The notes: generated by a model not told the origin, from the letters alone. Numbered from the stretch's first letter, positions 1 through 6,182 are shown. The stretch is DNA of 6,305 nucleotides from an uncultured Desulfobulbus sp. (GCA_946539945.1 CAMNHX010000102.1:1-6305), one strand, 5' to 3'. Made by a program: numbers and translations.

Positions 1-427
1 AGACAACAGTACTGGAGACAACAGGTACAGCCCCTGACGCAGGTGCAGGCCGTAGAACATTGACCGGCAAAGACTCCATACTGGCAAGGCGGCGGACGTT
101 CAGAGCGGTATGACTGTTCAGCCAGGCAATAATGGAGTCGTAACCTGTGTCTTTGGAAATGACATACACTGTGCTGCTTGGCGCATCGCGGGACAATATG
201 CCCAACTGGCAGGCAATGTGGAAGTCTGCCGCGTTCTTGCCCGTGCCACTGGTCAAGACAAACTCGTTGCACGGTTCCCGCATCAGTATTTTGGCCACAT
301 CAATGCTGATCTTGTCTTCCGCCTTGGCAAAGATCAAAACCCGGACCCCCTCATGCAGACGCTGGATCGTTCCAGCCTCTGGCTGCACATTTTCCAGATC
401 CACCAGAATGTATGCCCACATGGTCAT
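1..427 (-). CDS. PIN-like/NYN-type nuclease-domain protein, 5' part (runs off left edge)
   Basis: The frame is open from an ATG at 427 to the window edge, giving 142 residues without a stop; the C-terminus lies outside. It opens with a hydrophobic strand ending in VDLENV (D10, N13), then a second strand VLIFAKAEDK (30-39). GKNAADFH (63-70, with D68) and VISKDTGYDSII (89-100, with D93 and D97) follow. Spaced acidic residues at strand ends, with the KNAxDFHI and SKDxGYD pattern, are what PIN-like/NYN metal-dependent nuclease domains show, so an RNase-type activity is inferred. After about residue 126 the sequence becomes rich in Pro, Ala, Val and Ser (RPAPASGAVPVV), resembling a linker to a second, unseen region. 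A second ATG two codons in (421) is equally possible; no strong ribosome binding site separates them. The start lies 23 bases after the aminotransferase stop, so cotranscription is likely. Family fairly sure; substrate unknown. Confidence 0.68.
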   Translation of the reverse strand, partial: MTMWAYILVDLENVQPEAGTIQRLHEGVRVLIFAKAEDKISIDVAKILMREPCNEFVLTSGTGKNAADFHIACQLGILSRDAPSSTVYVISKDTGYDSIIAWLNSHTALNVRRLASMESLPVNVLRPAPASGAVPVVSSTVV

Positions 428-450
428 GCTGCCGTTTTCCGCAGAAAATC

Positions 451-1656
451 TTACTGCAGTGCCGCCAGCGCTACTTCAATGCGCTTCATGCCCTCCTTGA
501 TGGTGTCCAGAGAGGTTGCAAAGGAAAAACGGACAAAGTCATCCGCGCCAAAGGCCACGCCTGGCACGCTGGCCACCCGGGCTTCGTCCAGAAAATAGTC
601 GGCCAGAGTCAGAGACCCGTCAATTTTCTGACCCTTGAAGCTCTTGCCGTAGTAGGCGGAAAAGTTCGGAAACACGTAGAACGCACCTTCCGGGTTCTCG
701 CAGTGAACGCCTGGCAGGCGGTTCAGGGCAGAGACAAAGAAGTCCCGCCGAGGCAGGAAGGCGGCCAGCATCTCCCGGGGCGCATCCTGCGGACCAGTGA
801 GGGCGGTCAGCGCCGCATACTGTGAAATGGCGACCGGGTTGGAAATGGACTGGCTCTGAATCTTGTTCATGGCCTTGATGAGGTGCAGAGGTCCGGCGCA
901 CCAGCCAATGCGCCAGCCAGTCATGGAATAGGTCTTGGACACGCCGTTGGCCAGAATGACCTGTTCCTTCAGTTCAGGCGCAACTGCAAGGATATGGGCA
1001 GCTGGTTCGTCGGCATAGACGAGTTCTTCGTAAATGTCGTCGGAAATGATCAACCAACCGCGCTCCAAAGCCAAACGCGCAACCTCTTGCAGCGCCTGTG
1101 CGGAGAAAATCGCGCCAGTCGGATTGGAAGGGCTGTTCAAGACCAGCATCCTGGTTCTGTCTGTGGCGTATCTGGCCAGATCAGCAGCGTCAATGTCAAA
1201 GTGCTTTTCTTCCTTGAGCGGCACTGTTACAGGCACACCGCTTGCCAGTTGCGTCATGGAGGGATAGGACACCCAGTAAGGCGCCGGGATCAACACCTCG
1301 TCGCCGGGATTGATCACCGCCTGAAAGATGTTGTACAGCCCCTGCTTGCCTCCGCTGGTAATCTGTATCTGTTCAGGATCATAGGAAAAACCCTGCCGTT
1401 TGCGGTAGCGCTCGCACACGGCCTGACGCAACTCCACAATGCCGTTTGAGGCGGTGTAGCGGGTATGTCCCTGATCAATGGCTTGCTTGCCAGCCTGGCA
1501 GATATGGGGTGGAGTCGGGAAATCCGGTTCGCCGACGCTGAAATTGAGCACATCCACGCCCTGGGCCTTGAGGCTCTTGGCCTTGGCGTTAATGGACAGG
1601 GTAGGAGAAGGGGCGATTTGCGCAACCCGCTGGGCAAGGCTGATTCCTGCTGACAT
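451..1656 (-). CDS. Class I PLP-dependent aminotransferase, aspartate/prephenate type
   Basis: This is a complete 401-residue fold-type I aminotransferase of the bacterial aspartate aminotransferase subgroup (Thermus/Rhizobium type), expected to be a cytosolic dimer moving an amino group between aspartate or a related donor and a 2-oxo acid. Visible landmarks are NFSVGEPDFPTP (38-49), the cofactor loop SGGKQ (101-105), W128 stacking on PLP, SNPTG (177-181, with N178), SDDIY (205-209, with D206 and Y209), the Schiff-base lysine K241 in SKTYSMTGWR, and the carboxylate-binding R376 in FVRFSFA. The length is normal for the family. The ATG start has GGAG at 1667-1664, 7 bases upstream. K104 in GGKQ is the residue that recognises the distal carboxylate in this subgroup, so aspartate/oxaloacetate is the best guess; many members also aminate prephenate, which sequence alone cannot exclude. 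A promoter-like pair lies upstream and a PIN-like gene follows closely. Confidence 0.93.
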   Translation of the reverse strand: MSAGISLAQRVAQIAPSPTLSINAKAKSLKAQGVDVLNFSVGEPDFPTPPHICQAGKQAIDQGHTRYTASNGIVELRQAVCERYRKRQGFSYDPEQIQITSGGKQGLYNIFQAVINPGDEVLIPAPYWVSYPSMTQLASGVPVTVPLKEEKHFDIDAADLARYATDRTRMLVLNSPSNPTGAIFSAQALQEVARLALERGWLIISDDIYEELVYADEPAAHILAVAPELKEQVILANGVSKTYSMTGWRIGWCAGPLHLIKAMNKIQSQSISNPVAISQYAALTALTGPQDAPREMLAAFLPRRDFFVSALNRLPGVHCENPEGAFYVFPNFSAYYGKSFKGQKIDGSLTLADYFLDEARVASVPGVAFGADDFVRFSFATSLDTIKEGMKRIEVALAALQ

Positions 1657-1663
1657 GAGAGCA

Positions 1664-1667
1664 CTCC
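1664..1667 (-). promoter_or_regulatory. Ribosome binding site of the aminotransferase gene
   Basis: GGAG on the minus strand sits 7 bases before the ATG at 1656. It supports this start over internal ones. Confidence 0.6.
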
Positions 1668-1717
1668 AGAAAAGACGGTTTTATGCCGGTGGTTCCGGCG
1701 GGTAAAAAAAGCGGCGC

Positions 1718-1746
1718 ATTCAAACGCTTTCTTCCTTTTTTGACAA
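1718..1746 (-). promoter_or_regulatory. Putative sigma-70-type promoter of the aminotransferase gene
   Basis: On the minus strand TTGTCA (1746-1741, 5 of 6 matches to the -35 consensus) is followed after exactly 17 bases by TTGAAT (1723-1718, 4 of 6 matches to the -10 consensus). Transcription would start near 1711, giving a leader of about 55 bases. The leader carries a small hairpin, GCCGG-aacca-CCGGC. The position, in the only sizeable gap upstream of the aminotransferase gene, makes sense. The call rests on consensus matching alone. Confidence 0.5.
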
Positions 1747-1823
1747 GCCAAAACAAGGTCCTGCACAGGCGTTTCAGGGGGAGTCGCCAGAAAAGAAGTG
1801 CATCCACTGCTTGGGCCGGAACG

Positions 1824-1848
1824 AAAAACAGCCAGACCGCCTCTGCCT
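1824..1848 (-). terminator. Possible weak intrinsic terminator after nadE
   Basis: On the minus strand AGGCAGA, a five-base loop GGCGG and TCTGGCT form a 7-bp stem with one G-G mismatch. It is followed after one base by TTTTT (1828-1824). It starts 25 bases past the nadE stop and lies upstream of the aminotransferase promoter, where a terminator is expected. The stem is short, so termination may be partial. Confidence 0.4.
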
Positions 1849-1873
1849 CGTCTTGAACGCGCCTGTTCCGCGT

Positions 1874-3466
1874 CTATTCCAGAAAGCCGCAAGGCGAGGG
1901 CATTCGGCGGTCCGGGCCAAAGGGTCTTTTACTCACCTGAATGCCCGGTGCAGCCTGTTCCCGCTTGTATTCGTTGAGACGCACACGCCGTGCCACGTCA
2001 CGCACCAGGGCAAGCTCCACCTTGAGCGCCACAGCAATGCTTTCCACTGGCAGGGACTTCTCCACGTAGAGGCGCAGAATCTGGTCCAGAGTCCCGTAGG
2101 GCGGCAGATCGTCCTGATCGCACTGATCAGGCTTCAGTTCAGCTGTGGGCGGGCGCTCTATCGTGCTTGCCGGGATAATTTCCCGCTCCCGGTTGATCCA
2201 GTGCGAAAGCCGGTACACTTCGGTTTTGAACACGTCTGCCAGAACAGCCAGACTACCGCACATATCACCGTAGAGCGTGCAGTAGCCCACAGCCAGTTCC
2301 GACTTGTTGCCGGTGGAGAGCAAAAGACGCCGCTCCTTGTTGGCCAGGGCCATCAGGATATTGCCCCGGATCCGGGCCTGGATGTTCTGCTCGCTTGTGT
2401 CTTCAGGCAAGCCTGCAAAGTGTGGGGCCAAAAGGTCTGCATAGGTCCGCATGGCAGGCTCAATGGGAATGATGGCAAAGCGGCAGCCCAGATTGTCGGC
2501 AAGCTGTTTGGCGTCCTGAATGGAAAGTTCCGAGGTGTAGGGCGAGGGCAGGGCGACGCCCAGTACCTTGTCCGGTCCCAATGCCTTGCAGGCCAGGGCA
2601 GCGGTCAGGGCTGAATCAATCCCGCCGGACAGGCCAAGCACCACCGAGGAAAAGCCGCTTTTGCACACATAGTCTTTCAGGCCGCAGACCAGGGCAGCCT
2701 CCAGATCAGCGATGCCCTCTTCAGGCACAGCAGGCAGGCAGGACTGCGGCGCGACGGGTTCCGGGAAATCAGCGATCAGCAGGTCAGCGGCAAAGCCAGC
2801 GGCGCAGGCGCGGATTGCTCCGGTCCTGTCCATGACCAGGGAATGGCCGTCATACACCTGCCGTCCCTGCCCGCCAGCTTGCCCCACATACACCAAGGGC
2901 GTCTCGCAGGTGCGGCACAGCGTGGCAAAAGCCTGCTCTCTTTCCTGACGCAGTCCCGCATACCAGGGTCGGGCCGCGATGTGGATCAGCAGGTCTGGCG
3001 AGGTCTCGCCCGGCAGACAGGCTTTGCTTCTCGCCTCTGCCCGAAGGAGAGCCGGATCCTCACCAAGGATCAGGGCGCAGGACAGGCCCTGACAGCGAAA
3101 AACAGAATCCAGCGCAAGACGACCTTTGTGGACCAGGCTCTGAATAACGCCGTTTTCCACGACAAAGGCCGCGTTCAGGATTTCAGCTTCTTGGTCAGAG
3201 GCGCAGTCAAGACCGCCGATCACGCAGACCATCCGGGGAAAGCGTGTAGTCAAGGTCAGAAAGTCCTGCAAGGCGCGATCATGCGCCGCCAGAAAGGCCG
3301 GGCTGCTTGGCAAATCAAAGAGTGGTGCGCCGCAAAGGGCCAGTTCAGGAAAGACTACGAGAACACAGCCACAGTTGTGGGCCTGATGCAGTTGTTTTTG
3401 TATTTGTTGCAGCGTACCTGCAAAATCACCGACAAGAGGATTGGTCTGAATGAGGGCGATCTTCAA
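1874..3466 (-). CDS. nadE: Two-domain NAD+ synthetase (NadE) with degenerate glutaminase domain
   Basis: NadE converts nicotinate adenine dinucleotide to NAD+ using ATP and ammonia; two-domain forms take the ammonia from glutamine through an N-terminal nitrilase-fold domain. Numbering from the TTG at 3466 (530 residues), residues 1-240 are the nitrilase fold and about 250-530 the synthetase. The synthetase looks intact: ATP loop SGGIDS (280-285), EQNIQARIRGN (359-369), STGNKSE (384-390), DVFKTEVYRL (411-420) and IPASTIERPPTAELKP. In the nitrilase half E41 (FPELALCG) and K114 (HKGRL) of the Glu-Lys-Cys triad are present. The cysteine expected in the ICED motif, however, reads LGED with Gly at 135, and the K-to-C interval is only 21 residues, shorter than usual. 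The glutaminase is therefore probably inactive. The start was chosen because MKIALIQTNPLVGDF is the normal NadE beginning; in-frame TTG at 3481 and GTG at 3499 are alternatives, and none has a clear ribosome binding site. The open frame reaches back to 3553, inside the upstream terminator. Confidence 0.9.
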   Translation of the reverse strand: MKIALIQTNPLVGDFAGTLQQIQKQLHQAHNCGCVLVVFPELALCGAPLFDLPSSPAFLAAHDRALQDFLTLTTRFPRMVCVIGGLDCASDQEAEILNAAFVVENGVIQSLVHKGRLALDSVFRCQGLSCALILGEDPALLRAEARSKACLPGETSPDLLIHIAARPWYAGLRQEREQAFATLCRTCETPLVYVGQAGGQGRQVYDGHSLVMDRTGAIRACAAGFAADLLIADFPEPVAPQSCLPAVPEEGIADLEAALVCGLKDYVCKSGFSSVVLGLSGGIDSALTAALACKALGPDKVLGVALPSPYTSELSIQDAKQLADNLGCRFAIIPIEPAMRTYADLLAPHFAGLPEDTSEQNIQARIRGNILMALANKERRLLLSTGNKSELAVGYCTLYGDMCGSLAVLADVFKTEVYRLSHWINREREIIPASTIERPPTAELKPDQCDQDDLPPYGTLDQILRLYVEKSLPVESIAVALKVELALVRDVARRVRLNEYKREQAAPGIQVSKRPFGPDRRMPSPCGFLE

Positions 3467-3551
3467 TGGGGCTATGACCAAGGAAAGGCAGCCCTGCACG
3501 CCTGTTGCGCAGCGTCTGGAACAGAAGGGGCGGACGGGCCGCTTTGGAGAC

Positions 3552-3580
3552 AAAAAACCCGGCGAAGCACGCCGGGTTTT
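3552..3580 (-). terminator. Intrinsic terminator of the cold-shock gene
   Basis: On the minus strand AAAACCCGGC, a seven-base loop and GCCGGGTTTT form a perfect 10-bp stem, followed by further T's to give a run of six (3557-3552). It begins 20 bases after the cold-shock stop codon. It separates that gene from nadE, although nadE has no obvious promoter of its own in the roughly 90 bases that follow, so some readthrough is possible. Confidence 0.9.
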
Positions 3581-3600
3581 GAGGTATCAAGAAAAGATGA

Positions 3601-3801
3601 CTACAGTTTGGTAACGTTTGCGGCTGCAGGACCTTTAGGGCCGTCAACGATTTCAAACTGAACCTTGTCACCTTCGTTGAGAGTCTTGAAACCGCTGCCA
3701 TTGATGGCGGAATAATGCACAAACACATCCTTTCCTTCTTCCTGCTCAATGAAACCAAAGCCCTTGGACTCGTTGAACCACTTTACTGTACCTTTCAGCA
3801 T
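3601..3801 (-). CDS. Cold-shock domain protein (CspA family)
   Basis: This 66-residue single-domain protein matches the CspA family along its whole length and at the usual size. It is a five-stranded OB-fold that binds single-stranded RNA or DNA and acts as an RNA chaperone or antiterminator in the cytoplasm. It opens with [18 protein letters not shown], containing RNP1 (KGFGFI, 13-18) with the surface aromatics W8, F15 and F17. RNP2 is VFVHY (26-30), followed by SAI and the typical [15 protein letters not shown] end. The frame is open another 20 codons upstream, but the family start is the ATG at 3801, preceded by AAGGAG 12 bases away. A strong terminator follows. The paralogue type (cold-induced or constitutive) cannot be told from sequence. 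No convincing promoter was found, so the 5' leader length is unknown. Confidence 0.96.
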   Translation of the reverse strand: MLKGTVKWFNESKGFGFIEQEEGKDVFVHYSAINGSGFKTLNEGDKVQFEIVDGPKGPAAANVTKL

Positions 3802-3813
3802 TGCTACTCTATT

Positions 3814-3819
3814 CTCCTT
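3814..3819 (-). promoter_or_regulatory. Ribosome binding site of the cold-shock gene
   Basis: AAGGAG on the minus strand lies 12 bases before the ATG at 3801, a rather long spacing. It supports the 66-residue start over the longer open frame beginning at 3861. Confidence 0.6.
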
Positions 3820-4007
3820 CGGTGGAACTGAATTGCCTGCCCACGGGGTACGGACATCCATTCAGGAGGATTGTCCAGCCAGTATGTTGCCGCACGCCAC
3901 ATGAACCATGTGCGCGGTCTCTTACCATCTTCCCTCTGAAAAAACAAGAGCCTTGCGCGTTTTTTTTTTGCCTGTTTCCTTGAAGTTCCGTGAAAATTTG
4001 CAGGTCT

Positions 4008-4048
4008 CCCTGTGTTCTGGACAGCACCCTGTCCAGAGGGAAACAGGG
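4008..4048. repeat. Strong two-stage palindrome upstream of the cold-shock gene
   Basis: TCTGGACAG (4016-4024), a four-base loop and CTGTCCAGA (4029-4037) form a perfect 9-bp stem. A second perfect 6-bp pair, CCCTGT (4008-4013) with ACAGGG (4043-4048), encloses it across small bulges. There is no T-run on either side, so it is not a standard terminator. Its loop end lies roughly 225 bases upstream of the cold-shock start codon. It could be a leader-RNA structure, a protein-binding operator or a mobile-repeat relic. Confidence 0.7.
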
Positions 4049-4064
4049 CAAACGTGACAGCCCC

Positions 4065-4200
4065 TTGGAAAACGCTGCTTACCCAAGATTTACTTTAGCA
4101 GCCCGTTGAAAAACTCGTTTTTGTTCCAAAATACAGGCGCTAACCCCTTGATTTTATTAGGGGTGTTTTGGACGAACAGCGTTTTTCAACGTGCTGTTAG
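4065..4200. repeat. Nested palindromic repeat element with GTTGAAAAAC arms
   Basis: The outer arms CAGCCCGTTGAAAAAC (4099-4114) and GTTTTTCAACGTGCTG (4181-4196) are reverse complements at 15 of 16 positions. Inside, TCCAAAATAC (4125-4134) pairs with 4163-4172 at 9 of 10. At the tip, ACCCCT (4143-4148) pairs with AGGGGT (4159-4164). A third copy of the arm motif, TTGGAAAACGCTG (4065-4077), complements 4177-4189 at 12 of 13, so alternative foldings exist. No coding capacity is seen. It looks like a small non-autonomous repeat (REP- or MITE-like). Whether it recurs in the genome cannot be seen from one window. Confidence 0.72.
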
Positions 4201-4210
4201 GGCATTTTAG

Positions 4211-4285
4211 AGCATTTCCGCTTTGTCTTTTTACTGCTTTCACCGCTTCGCTCAGCATGACATAAAAAATGAAAACGGAAACGCT
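4211..4285. repeat. Second imperfect palindrome, TGCTGAGCGAAGCG-type core
   Basis: The arms 4211-4232 and 4264-4285 are reverse complements at 17 of 22 positions. Between them TGCT (4235-4238) and AGCA (4254-4257) close an apical stem. On the minus strand the centre reads CATGCTGAGCGAAGCG, resembling dispersed intergenic palindromes of many bacterial genomes. It begins 10 bases after the preceding element, so the two sit in tandem. Confidence 0.6.
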
Positions 4286-4289
4286 GTAA

Positions 4290-4427
4290 TGACATTGCGC
4301 CTGAAGGTAGGGGAGTGGTCAACGCAAGGCCCTTATTCCCCCCTGCGACGCTTCGCGACCCCTGCTTTACCCTGCTGGTGCGCTACAAAGTTCGGGAAGG
4401 GGAGGTGAAAGGTCCCGCTTTGCGGAT
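4290..4427. other. Gene-free GC-rich spacer between palindromes and the ubiB terminator
   Basis: I see no supported gene here. The stretch has runs of C and G (TTCCCCCC near 4336, GGGAAGGGGAGG near 4394) and a short palindrome around GCGACGCTTCGCGAC. Plus-strand frames are open through it, but they continue antisense into ubiB and resemble no family I recognise. The neighbouring part 3820-4007, between the cold-shock gene and the first palindrome, likewise contains only leader-type sequence and a run of ten T's at 3960-3969 without a good stem. Confidence 0.4.
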
Positions 4428-4476
4428 AAAAACCGCTCTATACAGATCCAGACGCAAGGGCAGTTGCCCAGAGCGG
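4428..4476 (-). terminator. Probable intrinsic terminator after ubiB
   Basis: On the minus strand CCGCTC (4476-4471) pairs with GAGCGG (4438-4433), which runs directly into TTTTT (4432-4428). The 32-base interval contains an inner hairpin, GGGC-aact-GCCC. The structure starts 6 bases after the ubiB stop. The stem is only 6 bp and the loop large, so this is a moderate call. Confidence 0.5.
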
Positions 4477-4481
4477 CTTTG

Positions 4482-6182
4482 CTACATCCGGCGATGCCGG
4501 ATCATGGAGATAAGCAGCCCAAAGCCCATGCAGGCGGCCAGCAGAAAGCCGAACAGCCCAATGACCGGCACGTTGTGCCAGCGCGGCGGAATGCCGGAAA
4601 GCACAATCAGGGAACTGCCCACGATCAGGGCTGCCAGTACAATCGCAAAGGCCAGCCGGTTGGTGATGCGCTCCAGGGTCTGCTGGAGAGGCGCAATGCC
4701 CTGGTGTTCAAAGCCCAGTTTGAGCTGACCGCTTTGCAACTGCCGCAGAATATGGCGCAGATCGTCCGGCAGGACGCGCAAAAGGCGGTAATAACCCAGA
4801 CCAAGGGAAGCTGCATCTTCAGCCAGCCGCCTTGGCTGCACGCGCTCCAGTTGCAGCCGCCGCATAAAGGGGCGGGCCAGGGTAAAGAGCTGCAAGCGCG
4901 GGTCCAGCATCATGCCCACGCCTTCCAGCGTGCTTAAAGCCTTCATCATCAGATAGAGGCTGGGTTTGAAAGAGAGGTGGTGTCGGGTGACAAGTGCGAG
5001 CAGATCCTGAAAGATCTTCGCTGCTTCCAGCTTGTCCAGAGGCTGATACAGGTAGCGATCCACCAGAAAGAGCAGATCACGCTCCAGCCGCTCCCGGTTC
5101 ACCTCGCCCTGCTGCAGGGTGGTGCGCAAGACACCACTGACCATCTCATGCTCATCCTTGCGGATCAGGCTCATCACCAGAGCGGTAAAGTCTTCCTGAT
5201 CACGGCGGGACAGACGCCCCATCTGACCAAAGTCAATGAAACAAACCACGTTGCCCGGCAGGATGAAGAGATTGCCCGGATGCGGGTCTGCATGGAAAAA
5301 GCCGTGCCGGAAAATCTGCTCCATCACCAGATTCGCGCCGCGTCTGGCCACCAGCGACAGGTCATAGCCCTCTGCCTGTAGCCGCGCCGTGTCTGAAGCC
5401 TTGATACCCTCAATGTACTCCATCACCAGAATACGGCTTGAACACAGTTCAGGGAAAACCGCAGGCACATGGATCTGCGGGTTGCCGCGAAACTGCCGGG
5501 CAAAGCGCTGGATGTTCGCCAGCTCAACGCTGAAGTCCAGCTCGCGATGCAGGCTTTCCGCAAACTCCTCCACCACAGTGCTGGGCGAGTGGCCACGCAA
5601 CTCCTCAAGGTACTGCTCCATCAGACTGGCAATGTGGCTGAAGATCTCCAGATCAACAGCCACAAGCTGGGCAATGCCAGGACGCCGCACCTTGACCACT
5701 ACCCGCTGACCGTTGGCCATCCGGGCGCGGTGGACCTGACCGATGGAAGCCGCAGCCATGGACTCGTGCTCAAATTCGGGAAAGAGGCTTTCCGCAGCCA
5801 CACCGCATTCCCGCTGGAACACGCCGTCGATCTCTGTCCAGGGCACAGGCGGGATCTCGTCCTGAAGGCGGGCCAGTTCAGTCATGTAGGCGGGCGGCAG
5901 CAGATCAGGTCGTGAAGAAAGTACCTGTCCCAGCTTGATGAAGGTTGGTCCCAGTTCCTCAAAGGCCAGGCGAAGCCGTTCCGGTCTGGAGAGCCGCGCC
6001 AGGTTTTCCTCTGGCAAGGTCCCGCCCAGACGCTGCCAGCCGGATTCCAGATACTGGTCAATATGGAGGCGGCCCACCAGATCGCTGAAGCCATACTTGA
6101 GCAGCACCTGCAAAATACGGTTGTAGCGTTGCAGATGCCTGTAGGTGCGCCCAAAGACGCCCAGCTTGCGCAGGCTGAACAT
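4482..6182 (-). CDS. ubiB: UbiB/AarF (ABC1/ADCK) family atypical kinase, membrane-anchored
   Basis: This complete 566-residue protein of the UbiB family is a kinase-like ATPase that supports quinone biosynthesis or membrane-lipid handling at the inner membrane face. Residues 78-112 hold the family's KxGQ signature (FIKLGQVLSSRPDLLPPAYM). The Ala-rich loop MAAASIGQVHRA spans 142-153, the nucleotide-binding lysine is K164 (VVVKVRRPG) and HRELDFSVE follows at 212-220. The catalytic loop is FFHADPHPGN (296-305) with D299 and N304, and the metal-binding motif IDFG (316-319) has D317. Two hydrophobic helices at about 509-531 and 537-560 form the C-terminal membrane anchor usual in bacterial members. 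All hallmark residues are present. The ATG at 6182 is the only sensible start: an in-frame TAA lies 15 bases upstream. It has no clear Shine-Dalgarno sequence, which suggests translational coupling to an upstream frame. In a menaquinone-using anaerobe the substrate would not be ubiquinone, so the symbol marks family membership only. Confidence 0.93.
   Translation of the reverse strand: MFSLRKLGVFGRTYRHLQRYNRILQVLLKYGFSDLVGRLHIDQYLESGWQRLGGTLPEENLARLSRPERLRLAFEELGPTFIKLGQVLSSRPDLLPPAYMTELARLQDEIPPVPWTEIDGVFQRECGVAAESLFPEFEHESMAAASIGQVHRARMANGQRVVVKVRRPGIAQLVAVDLEIFSHIASLMEQYLEELRGHSPSTVVEEFAESLHRELDFSVELANIQRFARQFRGNPQIHVPAVFPELCSSRILVMEYIEGIKASDTARLQAEGYDLSLVARRGANLVMEQIFRHGFFHADPHPGNLFILPGNVVCFIDFGQMGRLSRRDQEDFTALVMSLIRKDEHEMVSGVLRTTLQQGEVNRERLERDLLFLVDRYLYQPLDKLEAAKIFQDLLALVTRHHLSFKPSLYLMMKALSTLEGVGMMLDPRLQLFTLARPFMRRLQLERVQPRRLAEDAASLGLGYYRLLRVLPDDLRHILRQLQSGQLKLGFEHQGIAPLQQTLERITNRLAFAIVLAALIVGSSLIVLSGIPPRWHNVPVIGLFGFLLAACMGFGLLISMIRHRRM
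4486..4502. repeat. Perfect palindrome overlapping the last ubiB codons
   Basis: ATCCGGC (4486-4492), GAT and GCCGGAT (4496-4502) form a perfect 7-bp stem with a 3-base loop. It encodes the basic tail IRHRR just before the stop. Just downstream lies the probable terminator, so the transcript end may be a double hairpin that blocks 3' exonucleases. Confidence 0.55.

Noticed and set aside
110..598. Plus-strand open frame of 162 codons at the left edge
   Set aside because: It is antisense to the PIN-like gene and the end of the aminotransferase, both with recognisable motifs on the minus strand; its translation resembles no family.
1811..2614. Plus-strand open frame of 267 codons
   Set aside because: It lies antisense to the conserved NadE synthetase domain and its composition is that of a complementary-strand shadow.
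2843..3661. Plus-strand open frame of 272 codons
   Set aside because: It crosses the NadE nitrilase domain, the cold-shock terminator and the end of the cold-shock gene in antisense; no recognisable protein.
3802..3861. Twenty-codon N-terminal extension of the cold-shock protein
   Set aside because: The ATG at 3801 gives the canonical family N-terminus and has AAGGAG upstream; the extension would contain that ribosome binding site.
3897..3930. Promoter for the cold-shock gene (TTGTTT-N17-TAAGAG or a GACAAT -10 box)
   Set aside because: Matches are only three or four of six with no good partner box, so no promoter is called.
3945..3969. Run of ten T's on the plus strand as a terminator
   Set aside because: The only stem before it is CAAG-agc-CTTG, four base pairs and four bases away, and no plus-strand gene precedes it.
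4096..4290. CRISPR array or tRNA gene in the palindrome-rich gap
   Set aside because: The repeats are inverted and of two unrelated sequences with no regular direct-repeat spacing, and no cloverleaf with a T-arm consensus was seen.
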